From an uncultured Erysipelotrichaceae bacterium (GTDB taxonomy: Bacteria; Bacillota_I; Bacilli_A; Erysipelotrichales; Erysipelotrichaceae), in NCBI GenBank assembly GCA_902775735.1, contig CACYNH010000031.1, positions 1 to 32,082 on the forward strand: a DNA stretch of 32,082 nucleotides, in the 5' to 3' direction. Below, piece by piece: positions 23,661-32,079 of the stretch (its first letter is position 1; every line of letters starts with the position of its first letter). The position numbers and the translations under genes were made by a program. The notes beneath the pieces are model-generated. The model saw only the letters and a list, made by a program, of their open reading frames with translations, made no database searches and was not told where the DNA came from.

Positions 23661-25226
23661 ATGAAAAAGCTGATCGAAGTAAAGAATGTTGTCAAAACCT
23701 TTGACAAGCAGGTTGTTCTCAAGGGCATCTCACTGGATATCTACGAGAACGAATTCGTCACACTGCTCGGCCCGTCGGGCTGCGGCAAAACAACACTGCT
23801 GCGGATCATCGCCGGCTTCCTTGACGCGACTGAAGGTCATGTCATTATGGACGGCGTTGATATCGCCGCTGTTCCCGCTTATAAAAGAGATGTCAATACC
23901 GTCTTCCAGCACTATGCGCTTTTCCCGCATCTGGACGTCTATGACAACATCGCCTTCGGCCTGAAGATCAAGAAGATGCCCGGCGATATCATCAACCAGA
24001 AGGTCATGAGAATGATTTCCCTGGTCGGTCTGGAAGGCTTCGAGAACAGAGATGTCACAAGTCTTTCCGGCGGTCAGCAGCAGCGTGTCGCCATCGCCAG
24101 AGCCCTGGTCAATGAGCCCCGCGTCCTTCTGCTCGATGAATCCCTTTCCGCTCTTGACAAGAACCTGAGAAAGGAAATGCAGCTGGAACTCAAGGAAATC
24201 CAGAGAGAAGTCGGCATCACCTTCATTTTCGTCACCCACGACCAGGAAGAAGCCCTGACCATGAGCGACAAGATCGTTATCATGAAGGACGGCGAAATCG
24301 AACAGATCGGCACCCCTGTGCAGGTATATAACGAACCCGTCAATGAATACTGCGCCAAGTTCATCGGCGACTCCAATATCATCGACGGCATTATGAAGAA
24401 GGACAACCTCGTCAGCTTCGATGATGTCGACTATGAATGCGTCGACTACGGCTTTGAGGAAAATGAGCCGGTTGACATCGTCATCCGTCCCGAGGACGTT
24501 GACATTGTCCCGAGAAACAAGGGCCTGCTCAACGGCGAAGTCAAGTCCGTTCTCTTCAAGGGCGTCCATTATGAAGTGATCGTCGAAACAAGCTCCGGTA
24601 CTTCCAAGACCGTCACCATGCACGTGACAAAGAGCCATGACGTCGTCAATGAGGCGGCTCATGAAAAGATTTCCGCGTCTTCCTTCTATATGGATATCGA
24701 CGACGTCGAAAATCTTTCCGACGGCGAAGTCATTGCCCGTGCCAACGCCCAGGCGTGGACCGACGATGATCAGGATGTTTCCCTGACAAAGATCGAATAC
24801 GACGTCAAACCGGAAACCGGCACATATCCGTGCCGCTTCGCGACCGACGCCGGAACCGAAATCACAATCAATATCACTGTTGTCAAGCCCCAGGCGGTTG
24901 AAGACGCTGCCCACGAAGAGGGCATCCAGGCCTTCGATTTCTACCGCACAGCCGATGAAATCAAGGAATCCATCGCTCTTGACACCGACCTGATCAGATG
25001 GGCTGACGCCTATGCCTGGAACATGGAAGATGATTCCAGAGTTGAAATCTGGGACGTCAAGTATGACTTCGATGACGAGAACATCACCGAAGGCGACTAT
25101 CCTGTCACATTCTGCACCCAGGGCCGTGAAATCAAGGTTGAGACAACAGACAGAATCGAGGAAGGCGAAAGAATCGGCCTCAAGTGGAATCCTGAAGATA
25201 TTCATGTCATGAGAAAGATGGGGTAA
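23661..25226 (+). CDS. potA: Spermidine/putrescine ABC transporter ATPase PotA with repeated insert in TOBE region
   Basis: This is the ATP-hydrolysing subunit of polyamine import. Residues 1-235 are a normal ABC domain: Walker A GPSGCGKT (37-44), signature LSGGQQQ (135-141), Walker B VLLLDE (155-160, then SLSALD), switch His193. A TOBE-type regulatory domain follows (about 240-320: [23 protein letters not shown]) and its closing strand is at the very end ([17 protein letters not shown]). Between these lie about 175 extra residues (322-498) made of two similar beta-rich repeats, each starting with AAHE and ending with a TYPCRFAT / DYPVTFCT strand. Length is 521 against about 350-385 in usual PotA. 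AGGGGG precedes the ATG. The DNA runs smoothly with no frame break. Confidence 0.95.
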   Translation: MKKLIEVKNVVKTFDKQVVLKGISLDIYENEFVTLLGPSGCGKTTLLRIIAGFLDATEGHVIMDGVDIAAVPAYKRDVNTVFQHYALFPHLDVYDNIAFGLKIKKMPGDIINQKVMRMISLVGLEGFENRDVTSLSGGQQQRVAIARALVNEPRVLLLDESLSALDKNLRKEMQLELKEIQREVGITFIFVTHDQEEALTMSDKIVIMKDGEIEQIGTPVQVYNEPVNEYCAKFIGDSNIIDGIMKKDNLVSFDDVDYECVDYGFEENEPVDIVIRPEDVDIVPRNKGLLNGEVKSVLFKGVHYEVIVETSSGTSKTVTMHVTKSHDVVNEAAHEKISASSFYMDIDDVENLSDGEVIARANAQAWTDDDQDVSLTKIEYDVKPETGTYPCRFATDAGTEITINITVVKPQAVEDAAHEEGIQAFDFYRTADEIKESIALDTDLIRWADAYAWNMEDDSRVEIWDVKYDFDDENITEGDYPVTFCTQGREIKVETTDRIEEGERIGLKWNPEDIHVMRKMG

Positions 25227-25232
25227 AAAGCT

Positions 25233-26015
25233 ATGAAGAATTTCTCTAAGCTCGTTTATCCGTATCTGATCTGGATGGTCGTCATGATCATCGTGCCGAT
25301 GGCCATGATCGTTCTCTACGCAATCACTGTCCAGGGCAACGATGTCCTGACATTCCAGTTCACATTCGACAACTTCCTGCGCTTCTTCAATGACGAGATC
25401 TTCCCGTCGGTCTTATGGAGATCGCTGAAGATGGCCTTCATCACAACCGTTATCTGCATCGCCATCGGCTATCCGGCTGCCTATTTCATGGCAAAAATGA
25501 AGCCCAACAGCGCCGCCATGTGCGTGCTGCTGGTCACACTGCCGATGTGGATCAACATGCTGGTAAGAACCTACGCCTGGAGAGGAATCCTTTCCAGAAC
25601 AGGTCTTTCCGCCGAAGCCCGCGTCTATATCGGTATGGTGTACAACTTCCTGCCGTTTATGATCCTGCAGATCTATACAGCGCTTTCGAAAATCGATCCT
25701 TCGCTGATTATTGCGGCGGGCGACCTTGGCGCGGACGCGAAGCAGACATTCATGAGAGTCACACTGCCGCTTTCGCTCTCCGGTGTTGTCAGCGGTATCA
25801 CCCTGGTCTTCCTGCCTGCGGTTTCCTCATTCTTCATCCCGAAACTCCTGGGCGGCGGCCAGTACGTGCTCATCGGTAACCTGATCGAAAACTACTTCGT
25901 TTCGACCGGCGACTGGAACTTCGGTTCCGCGATCTCGCTGATCATGGCGATCATCATCCTGATCTCCATGTACGTCACAAGAAAGCTCGATACCGACACA
26001 AAGGAGGCTGACTGA
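25233..26015 (+). CDS. potB: Spermidine/putrescine ABC transporter permease PotB
   Basis: A 260-residue membrane permease with six predicted helices, the first at about residues 8-30. The cytoplasmic EAA loop that docks on PotA is visible as AAGDLGADAKQTFMRVTLPL. It forms the membrane channel with PotC. It follows potA by 6 nt, and its TGA shares one base with the potC start (TGATG), so translation is coupled. Confidence 0.95.
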   Translation: MKNFSKLVYPYLIWMVVMIIVPMAMIVLYAITVQGNDVLTFQFTFDNFLRFFNDEIFPSVLWRSLKMAFITTVICIAIGYPAAYFMAKMKPNSAAMCVLLVTLPMWINMLVRTYAWRGILSRTGLSAEARVYIGMVYNFLPFMILQIYTALSKIDPSLIIAAGDLGADAKQTFMRVTLPLSLSGVVSGITLVFLPAVSSFFIPKLLGGGQYVLIGNLIENYFVSTGDWNFGSAISLIMAIIILISMYVTRKLDTDTKEAD

Positions 26016-26824
26016 TGGAAAAGAAACCAAGTGTATTCCAGAAGATCTACATGGCACTGATCATGGCGTTCTTCTACCTCCCGATCGTCTATGTCGTCTT
26101 CTTCAGTTTCAACCGTTCCAAGTCGCTGACCAAGTTCACCGGCTTCTCCTTAAAGTGGTATGAGGCGATGTTTGAAAACCGGCAGATCATGGAAGCGATC
26201 GGCTACACAGTCTTATGCGCTGTCATCGCCACCGTCGTTTCCACCATCGTCGGCACCATCACAGCGATCGGCCTTTCCAAAAGCAGAAAGGTTGTCCGTG
26301 AGTTTGTCAACCAGGTAAATAACTTACCGATGCTGAACCCGGAAATCGTCACCGCGATCGGCTTCATGCTGTTCTTCACATCCCTCAGAATCCAGACCGG
26401 CTTCACCACCATGGTTTTAGCCCATATCGCTTTCTGTATTCCCTATGTCATTCTTTCCGTCCTGCCAAGACTCAGACGGCTGGATCCCAATATCGCCGAA
26501 GCGGCGCTCGATCTTGGCTGCACCCCCTGGCAGGCCATGTGGAAGGTGATCATTCCCCAGATCAAAGAGGGAATCATCGCCGGCGCCCTGGTTGCGTTCT
26601 CCATGTCCTTCGATGACTTCGTCATTTCCATGTTCACGACCGGGCCGGGCGTCTCGAACATCTCGATTTATGTCTACGGCGCCGTCAAGCGTGTCAACCC
26701 GACAATCAACGCGCTCAGCGCGATCATCGTCTATGTCGTCACCATTATTCTGATTCTCGTCAATGTCGTGCCGATGATCAGAGACAGAAGGAGGGCAAAG
26801 AATGCGGAAAAAGAAACTGCTTAA
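26015..26824 (+). CDS. potC: Spermidine/putrescine ABC transporter permease PotC
   Basis: A 269-residue second permease with about six helices and the EAA loop EAALDLGCTPWQAMWKVIIP. AAGGAGG lies 7 nt before the ATG, within the end of potB. The last 23 nt overlap the start of potD. It pairs with PotB to form the polyamine channel. Confidence 0.95.
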   Translation: MEKKPSVFQKIYMALIMAFFYLPIVYVVFFSFNRSKSLTKFTGFSLKWYEAMFENRQIMEAIGYTVLCAVIATVVSTIVGTITAIGLSKSRKVVREFVNQVNNLPMLNPEIVTAIGFMLFFTSLRIQTGFTTMVLAHIAFCIPYVILSVLPRLRRLDPNIAEAALDLGCTPWQAMWKVIIPQIKEGIIAGALVAFSMSFDDFVISMFTTGPGVSNISIYVYGAVKRVNPTINALSAIIVYVVTIILILVNVVPMIRDRRRAKNAEKETA

Positions 26825-28052
26825 CATCTTCCTGGCCACTGCTGTCGCCCTTGGCACAGCCGGCTGCGGCGGGGATGATGAGGATGAAGTTGTCCAGGTC
26901 ATGGACGCCCAGAAGGAATTCGGCTGCAGCGTCATCAACATCTACAACGCCGGCGAATATATCGACGAGGATGTCGTTCCCAACTTTGAGACGATGTACA
27001 ACGCCCACATCAACTACGACACCTTCGAGTCCAACGAAATGCTTTACACAAAGCTTCTCGGCGGCAACGCCTATGACGTTCTGGTTCCTTCCGATTATAT
27101 GATCGAACAGCTGCTCGATGAAAAGATGCTGCAGCCGGTTAATAAAGAACAGCTCACCAACCTTGAAAACCTCGATCCCAACGTTGTCGAAATGCAGAAG
27201 GCGTTCGATCCGGACCTGGAATACGCGGTTCCGTATTTCTGGGGAAGCGTCGGCCTTGTCTACAACCGCACCACCGTTGATGAGGATGTCATCAAGGAAA
27301 AGGGATGGGACATCCTGCTTGACACAGATTACAAGGGAAGAATCTTCTTCTATGACTCCCAGCGCGACGCCTTCATGATCGCCTTCAAGGCGCTTGGCTA
27401 TTCAATGAATACCGACAACACCCAGGAGATCAACGAGGCTTATCAGTGGCTCAGACAGATGAACAACACCATGGAGCCTTCCTATGTCACCGATGAAGTC
27501 ATCGACGGCATGATCAACGGCGAAATGGATATCGCTGTCATGTACTCCGGCGACGCCGCCTATGTTCTCTATGAAAACATGGACATGGCATGGATCGAAC
27601 CGGACCAGGGCACAAACCTCTGGGTCGACGCGATGGTCATTCCCAAGAGCAGCACCTGCCCGGGACTTGCCAATGAGTTCATCAACTACATCATTGACAA
27701 TGACGTCCAGACAGCCAACTCCGAATATGTCGGCTACACCTCCGTCAACACCGAAGTTGAGGAGGAAGTTGCCGGACCGGACGGCGACTACTTCGAAATC
27801 AGCGCCTATACCCCGCGTACAGGCTATGAAAAGGATGAGGTCTTCCATTATAACGAAGAGCTCAAAAAGCAGCTCTCCGACCTTTACAACAAGGTCAAGA
27901 TCTCCGTCGGCCAGACTTCCGATGACAGTGAAACCGAGGTTTCACCTCTCAGAAAAGCGCTGCCGTGGATTATCCTGGCCGCTGCCGCCGCCGGCATTCT
28001 CTTCGGGCTCTGGTATCACAAGAAGAGAAAGTACCGCTACAGAACCCGTTAA
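26802..28052 (+). CDS. potD: Polyamine-binding lipoprotein PotD with C-terminal membrane helix
   Basis: A 416-residue substrate-binding protein that delivers putrescine or spermidine to PotBC. It begins with a lipoprotein signal peptide (lipobox GTAGC, Cys22). The binding-protein body includes VINIYNAGEYID, YDVLVPSDYMIEQL, VPYFWGSVGLVYN and MYSGDAAYVLYENMDM, typical of PotD. Unlike classic PotD it continues past an acidic linker into a predicted helix (about 386-406, PWIILAAAAAGILFGLWY) with a strongly basic tail, so it may be held in the membrane at both ends. AAGGAGGG, inside potC, sets the start. It is the last gene of the operon, before a terminator. Confidence 0.94.
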   Translation: MRKKKLLNIFLATAVALGTAGCGGDDEDEVVQVMDAQKEFGCSVINIYNAGEYIDEDVVPNFETMYNAHINYDTFESNEMLYTKLLGGNAYDVLVPSDYMIEQLLDEKMLQPVNKEQLTNLENLDPNVVEMQKAFDPDLEYAVPYFWGSVGLVYNRTTVDEDVIKEKGWDILLDTDYKGRIFFYDSQRDAFMIAFKALGYSMNTDNTQEINEAYQWLRQMNNTMEPSYVTDEVIDGMINGEMDIAVMYSGDAAYVLYENMDMAWIEPDQGTNLWVDAMVIPKSSTCPGLANEFINYIIDNDVQTANSEYVGYTSVNTEVEEEVAGPDGDYFEISAYTPRTGYEKDEVFHYNEELKKQLSDLYNKVKISVGQTSDDSETEVSPLRKALPWIILAAAAAGILFGLWYHKKRKYRYRTR

Positions 28053-28063
28053 TCCTTACTCCA

Positions 28064-28094
28064 ACAGTCTGCGGAAAAATCTGCAGGCTGTTTT
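28064..28094 (+). terminator. pot operon terminator
   Basis: ACAGTCTGC (28064-28072) pairs with GCAGGCTGT (28083-28091, one G-U pair), 10-nt loop, then TTTTCTGTTTT. Confidence 0.8.
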
Positions 28095-28159
28095 CTGTTT
28101 TCCGGGTGTGAAGAGGGATGTGTTTACGGATCTGGCACAATTCAGGCAATTTTCCTTTA

Positions 28160-28173
28160 AGAAAACGCTTGCA
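28160..28173 (+). promoter_or_regulatory. Likely CcpA cre site
   Basis: AGAAAACGCTTGCA matches 13 of 14 positions of the cre consensus TGWAANCGNTNNCA (only the first base differs). It overlaps the -35 box of the KDPG operon promoter, a position expected to give carbon catabolite repression. Confidence 0.65.
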
Positions 28174-28197
28174 TATTGGTTATGAGCTGACTACAAT
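28169..28197 (+). promoter_or_regulatory. Promoter of the eda-kdgK operon
   Basis: TTGCAT (28169-28174), 17-nt spacer, TACAAT (28192-28197). Transcription would start near 28204, at the edge of the LacI-type operators. Confidence 0.75.
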
Positions 28198-28204
28198 ATA
28201 GCTA

Positions 28205-28231
28205 GTTAACCGGTTTACCAAAGAGTAAACC
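28205..28231 (+). promoter_or_regulatory. LacI-type operators of the eda-kdgK operon
   Basis: Two overlapping palindromes share one half-site: GTTAACCGGTTTAC (28205-28218, central CG as typical of LacI-family sites, one mismatch) and GGTTTAC-N6-GTAAACC (28212-28231, perfect 7-bp arms). They begin at the predicted transcription start, so a bound repressor would block transcription. The LacI gene at 30790-31806 is the obvious candidate. Confidence 0.7.
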
Positions 28232-28249
28232 AGAGGAGAAAAGGTAAAT

Positions 28250-28891
28250 ATGTTTGAGAAAATGAATGAGCAGCTTTCTTCCTACGGTGTCGTTCCTGTC
28301 GTTGTCCTCAATGACGTCAAAGACGCCAAGCCTCTTGCAAAGGCACTGGTGAACGGCGGTCTGGCAGTCGCGGAAGTCACATTCCGTACTGACGCTGCTG
28401 AAGAATCCATCCGCATCATGAGCACAGAATATCCTGAAATGCTGGTAGGGGCAGGCACAGTCCTGACAACAGAGCAGGTCGACAGAGCCGTTAACGCCGG
28501 CGCGAAGTTCATCGTTTCCCCGGGCTTCGATCCCGAGATCGTTGACTACTGCATCTCTAAGAACATTCCTGTTTACCCGGGCACAATCACTCCCTCTGAA
28601 GTTGCCCAGGCAGTCAAGAGAGGCCTGACCGTCTGCAAGTTCTTCCCGGCTGAACAGTTCGGCGGCGTCAGCACAATCAAGGCGCTGGCAGCACCGTACA
28701 CAATGGTGAAGTTCATGCCGACAGGCGGCGTCAACCTCAAGAATTTAAGAGACTACCTCAGCTGCGACAAGATCGCGGCATGCGGCGGCACATGGATGGT
28801 CAAGGGCGACATGATCAAGGCCGGCCAGTTTGATGAAATCGAAAAGATCACAGCGGAAGCTGCGCAGATCGTAAAGGAGATCAGAGGTTAA
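28250..28891 (+). CDS. eda: KDPG / KHG aldolase
   Basis: A 213-residue class I aldolase splitting 2-keto-3-deoxy-6-phosphogluconate into pyruvate and glyceraldehyde-3-phosphate. Motifs are VAEVTFRTDAAEES (catalytic Glu), MLVGAGTVLT, YPGTITPSE and the Schiff-base Lys in VCKFFPAEQFGG. The length is standard. GAGGAGAAAAGG precedes the ATG. It is co-transcribed with the sugar kinase 2 nt downstream that makes its substrate, and controlled by the promoter with cre and LacI-type sites. Confidence 0.96.
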   Translation: MFEKMNEQLSSYGVVPVVVLNDVKDAKPLAKALVNGGLAVAEVTFRTDAAEESIRIMSTEYPEMLVGAGTVLTTEQVDRAVNAGAKFIVSPGFDPEIVDYCISKNIPVYPGTITPSEVAQAVKRGLTVCKFFPAEQFGGVSTIKALAAPYTMVKFMPTGGVNLKNLRDYLSCDKIAACGGTWMVKGDMIKAGQFDEIEKITAEAAQIVKEIRG

Positions 28892-28893
28892 TT

Positions 28894-29991
28894 ATGGATA
28901 TGAATTTAAAGCCGGAAGGCACTTATACATTTGACGCGGTCAGCCTTGGCGAAATCATGCTGAGACTTGATCCGGGAGAAGGCAGAATCCGCACAGCCCG
29001 CTCCTTCAGAGCGTGGGAAGGCGGCGGCGAATACAACGTCGTGCGCGGCCTGAGAAAATGCTTCGGCTTAAAGACAGCCGTCATTACAGCGTTCGCAGAC
29101 AATGAAGTCGGCAGACTCATGGAAGACTTCATCTGCCAGGGCGGCGTCGATACATCCCTCATCAAATGGATGAAGACAGACGGAATCGGCAGAATCTGCA
29201 GAAACGGCATCAACTTCACAGAGCGCGGCTTCGGCATCAGAGGCGCGGTCGGCTGCTCCGACAGAGCCAACACAGCGATCTCCAAGGCAACAGCCAGGGA
29301 CTTCGACTTTGAATATATCTTCGGCACACTGGGCGTCCGCTGGCTGCACACAGGCGGTATCTATGCCGCTCTTTCCGAAGAAGCTTCCGAAACAGTCATC
29401 GAAGCGATCAAGACAGCCAAGAAGTACGGCACAATCGTTTCCTATGACCTCAACTACCGTCCTTCCATGTGGAGCGCCATCGGCGGCAAGGAAAAGGCAC
29501 AGCAGGTCAACAAGGAAATCGCCAAGTATGTCGATGTCATGATCGGCAACGAGGAAGACTTCACAGCCTGCCTGGGCTTTGAGATCGAAGGCAACGACGA
29601 AAACCTCAAGGAACTCAACCTCGACGGCTATAAGAAGATGCTCAACGAAGCTGTCAAGACATATCCCAACTGGAAGGCAGTCGCAACAACACTGCGCACC
29701 GTCAAGACAGCCACAGTCAACGACTGGAAGGCAATGGTTTACGCCGATGGCGAAATCTACATGTCCAAGAGCTATGACGGCCTTGAGATCCTCGACAGAG
29801 TCGGCGGCGGCGATTCCTTCGCTTCCGGTCTGGTCTATGGCCTGATGACAACAGGCGATCCTGAAACAGCTGTCAACTATGGCGCGGCACACGGTGCACT
29901 TGCTATGACAACACCCGGCGACACATCCATGGCTTCGAAGAAGGAAGTCGAAGCGATCATGGGCGGCGCAGGCGCGCGCGTACAGCGTTAA
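28894..29991 (+). CDS. kdgK: 2-keto-3-deoxygluconate kinase (PfkB family)
   Basis: A 365-residue PfkB-type sugar kinase. Near the N-terminus are the substrate-binding GEIMLRLDP and WEGGGEYNVVRGL. The C-terminal signature RVGGGDSFASG holds the catalytic Asp. Because it directly follows KDPG aldolase, the substrate is very probably 2-keto-3-deoxygluconate, giving KDPG and so the end of hexuronate breakdown. The upstream isomerase, reductase and dehydratase genes of that route are not in the window. It is slightly longer than typical KdgK (about 310-340) owing to loops around residues 110-140 and 225-260. Confidence 0.92.
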   Translation: MDMNLKPEGTYTFDAVSLGEIMLRLDPGEGRIRTARSFRAWEGGGEYNVVRGLRKCFGLKTAVITAFADNEVGRLMEDFICQGGVDTSLIKWMKTDGIGRICRNGINFTERGFGIRGAVGCSDRANTAISKATARDFDFEYIFGTLGVRWLHTGGIYAALSEEASETVIEAIKTAKKYGTIVSYDLNYRPSMWSAIGGKEKAQQVNKEIAKYVDVMIGNEEDFTACLGFEIEGNDENLKELNLDGYKKMLNEAVKTYPNWKAVATTLRTVKTATVNDWKAMVYADGEIYMSKSYDGLEILDRVGGGDSFASGLVYGLMTTGDPETAVNYGAAHGALAMTTPGDTSMASKKEVEAIMGGAGARVQR

Positions 29992-30003
29992 TTCACCCCT
30001 TTC

Positions 30004-30033
30004 AGAACCCGGTCAGATTTCCGGGTTCTTTTT
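30004..30033 (+). terminator. eda-kdgK terminator
   Basis: A perfect 9-bp stem AGAACCCGG / CCGGGTTCT with an 8-nt loop, running into TTTTT. Confidence 0.92.
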
Positions 30034-30100
30034 GTGTTTTCAGGCATGTGTTCCGAAATAAATAATTGGTGAAAAACGATTCATTATGAGGCAGGCTGAT

Positions 30101-30697
30101 ATGTTGGATGTGAAGGAACTTTTAAAGGAATATTCCGCGGTTGAGAAGGAATTCTTTGAGATCGATGAAGAGAAGGGGATCGCCCATGTGAAGCTGCATT
30201 TTGAAAGCGCGTCTGACCTGTTTGAGGAAAACTGTCTGTCAAAAACACCGCGCTTCAATGCGGACAGCGATGACTGGTTCCAGCGGATCTTCGCCCTGAT
30301 TCCTCCAAAATACAGAATCTCTCTGGAAATCATGCCCGATGATATGCAGGGCTGTACACCGGAAGAACTCCATGACATTTTCGTGAAGAATATCCTGCTG
30401 ACAGCCGGCACAATCACCAGAAACATCGATGACAGGATCCGCAGAGCTGCCGGTCTGATTCTGGCAGGCCTGATCACATTTGCGGCCATGATTCTTGCCG
30501 GCCGTTTATGGGCTGAGGAAACACTCATGCATGACGTCTTCTTCTACGCCCTCGATATCATCACAACTGTCCTGTTCTGGGAGGCGGCCGGCATTCTGTT
30601 TGTTGAAAACACAGGCCATTTCCGCTCGGCAAAAGCCTATCTGAAGCACTTTGAAAAAATCAGCTTTATGCAAACGGACAGAGACACCTCAGACTGA
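30101..30697 (+). CDS. Unknown two-helix membrane protein
   Basis: About 198 residues, not recognised. The first 110 residues are soluble and acidic (LLKEYSAVEKEFFEIDEEKG...), with PPKYRISLEIMPDD and CTPEELHDIF segments. Two hydrophobic helices follow at about 119-136 (AAGLILAGLITFAAMILA) and 152-170 (FFYALDIITTVLFWEAAGILF), then a short basic tail. The start is uncertain: the ATG at 30101 has a GAGGCAGG site at workable distance, while the ATG at 30086 (five residues longer) has none. It is a single gene between two terminators, between kdgK and the LacI regulator. Nothing in it suggests a sugar-related role. Confidence 0.7.
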   Translation: MLDVKELLKEYSAVEKEFFEIDEEKGIAHVKLHFESASDLFEENCLSKTPRFNADSDDWFQRIFALIPPKYRISLEIMPDDMQGCTPEELHDIFVKNILLTAGTITRNIDDRIRRAAGLILAGLITFAAMILAGRLWAEETLMHDVFFYALDIITTVLFWEAAGILFVENTGHFRSAKAYLKHFEKISFMQTDRDTSD

Positions 30698-30720
30698 CAT
30701 CCGGATAAACATACAAACGA

Positions 30721-30764
30721 AAAACTGAATCCTTCAGTGCCGCGGCACACCGGGATTCAGTTTT
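30721..30764. terminator. Bidirectional terminator with inner hairpin
   Basis: A 12-bp perfect stem AAAACTGAATCC / GGATTCAGTTTT serves two convergent genes. The 20-nt loop itself contains the perfect palindrome GTGCCGCGGCAC (30737-30748). Confidence 0.88.
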
Positions 30765-30789
30765 GTTTTGCGATATAAGAATATTGAGA

Positions 30790-31806
30790 TCAGTTTTCTT
30801 CCGCTTTACAAAGAGCGGTGGACTGTCTTTCCCGCAGCTCGGAGCGCAGAACCTGAACCTTTTCAATTTCATTGTCCCCGTGGATCGCGTCCATGAGAAT
30901 CCCGGCTGCCGTATAGCCTTCCTCATAAGCAGGCTGGCTGATTGTGGTGATGGAAGGGACAACATAATCGCACCATGTTTCATGATCATAGCCGATCAGG
31001 CCGATTTCAGGGATCCGTGAGCGGTAAGGCGTCAGGACTGTCCATGTCAGCTGCAGGAGGGTGCTGTTGAGGGTGAAGATGCAGACATTGCGGTATCTGT
31101 CCAGAAGCGGATACAGCTGTTGGGTCAGCAGTTCCTCTTTCGCGTCTGTCGGCAGGATGATGCGGTCATATCCGATTCCGGTTTCCTCCAGAAGATCGGT
31201 GCATCCGGTTGAGCGCTCGATTCTGGTCTGCAGGACATAGGGATTGTTTGAGATGATGATGAAATGCTCATAGCCTTTCTGAATCAGCTTCTCTGTCGCA
31301 TTGCGCACGGACTGGTAGTTGTCGGTTTTGACATACATCTGATCTTCGCCGGCCGGCACGGAATCGAAAAAGACGATCGGCTTGTCTATGGTCAGGGTTT
31401 TGCGGATGCTGTTGAAATTGACGGTTGGCTGGATCAGGAAGCCGTCAACGCCCAGCGCCAGCATCGATTTGATGTAGGACATTTCCCGCTCCGGCTCAAA
31501 CTCGGAGGAAGCGGTGATCGTCAGCCAGCCGTTTTCGTTGGCGTAATCTTCGATGCCTTTGACGATCCGGTTGGCGAAGGGCTTGGTGATATTGCCGATG
31601 ATGACGCCGAAAAGATGGGGACTCTTGTCGTTGAGGGACCTGGCGGCGACACTGGGGCTGTAGCCGGTCTCTTCAATCGCGTCCTGAATCCGCTGGTATG
31701 TTTCGGCGGACATCTTGTTTGACTTTCCGTTCAAAAAAAAGGAAACAGTCGCTTTGGAAACGCCTGCAATTTCCGCAATATCCTTGATAGTCACCTTGCG
31801 AGCCAT
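30790..31806 (-). CDS. LacI-family transcriptional regulator, probable KDG-operon repressor
   Basis: A 338-residue LacI/GalR regulator. The N-terminal helix-turn-helix and hinge are classical: VTIKDIAEIAGVSKATVSFFLNG, then YSPSVAARSL. The sugar-binding domain (about 60-330) includes FGVIIGNITKPFANRIVKGIE, DGFLIQP and a late IGLIGYDHETW. It lies next to the eda-kdgK operon, whose promoter carries LacI-type operators, so it probably represses that operon and senses KDG or a related sugar acid, like KdgR of Bacillus. The ATG lacks a ribosome site and TAGATT ends 6 nt upstream, suggesting a leaderless mRNA. Confidence 0.93.
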   Translation of the reverse strand: MARKVTIKDIAEIAGVSKATVSFFLNGKSNKMSAETYQRIQDAIEETGYSPSVAARSLNDKSPHLFGVIIGNITKPFANRIVKGIEDYANENGWLTITASSEFEPEREMSYIKSMLALGVDGFLIQPTVNFNSIRKTLTIDKPIVFFDSVPAGEDQMYVKTDNYQSVRNATEKLIQKGYEHFIIISNNPYVLQTRIERSTGCTDLLEETGIGYDRIILPTDAKEELLTQQLYPLLDRYRNVCIFTLNSTLLQLTWTVLTPYRSRIPEIGLIGYDHETWCDYVVPSITTISQPAYEEGYTAAGILMDAIHGDNEIEKVQVLRSELRERQSTALCKAEEN

Positions 31807-31812
31807 ACATAT

Positions 31813-31841
31813 AATCTACCATTTTCCACTGTCTTCTTCAA
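31813..31841 (-). promoter_or_regulatory. Promoter of the LacI gene, 6 nt from its start codon
   Basis: On the minus strand TTGAAG (31836-31841), 17-nt spacer, then TGG-TAGATT (31813-31818, extended -10), six bases, ATG. Transcription would begin at or within a base or two of the start codon. Confidence 0.6.
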
Positions 31842-31997
31842 TGAATACAGGGACGCCGCGCTCATGAACATTCATGCATTGAGTCTGTTTTTTCCATGTA
31901 TCCGCCGTTCCTGCCGTCTTTGAAGGGGAGAAAAACCGGAATTCCGCGTCTATTGCAATTTGGCGATTCGTGTTCGGTTTCTTCGGTCGATTTAAAA

Positions 31998-32027
31998 TGA
32001 GATATCCCGTTTTGAGATATCCCGTTT
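31998..32027. repeat. Perfect 15-bp tandem duplication
   Basis: TGAGATATCCCGTTT occurs twice in direct tandem (31998-32012, 32013-32027); each copy contains the palindrome GATATC. It lies in the 276-nt gene-free stretch (31807-32082) above the LacI gene. It could be a regulator site for a gene beyond the right edge or for the LacI gene. Confidence 0.85.
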
Positions 32028-32052
32028 AGGAATTTTGTTACATTTTCGTGAT

Positions 32053-32079
32053 AAGGTGCTGCAGATCAGCGCCTTTTTT
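32053..32079 (+). terminator. Orphan plus-strand terminator at the right edge
   Basis: AAGGTGCT (32053-32060) pairs with AGCGCCTT (32068-32075, one G-U pair) and is followed by a run of six T. No plus-strand gene lies upstream, since the nearest gene is on the minus strand. It should therefore end a short RNA or act as an attenuator for a gene outside the window. Confidence 0.75.

Noticed and set aside
23730..25205. A 491-codon open frame on the minus strand opposite potA
   Set aside because: It mirrors the third-position bias of a highly coding potA, has no ribosome site and no recognisable domain; it is an antisense shadow.
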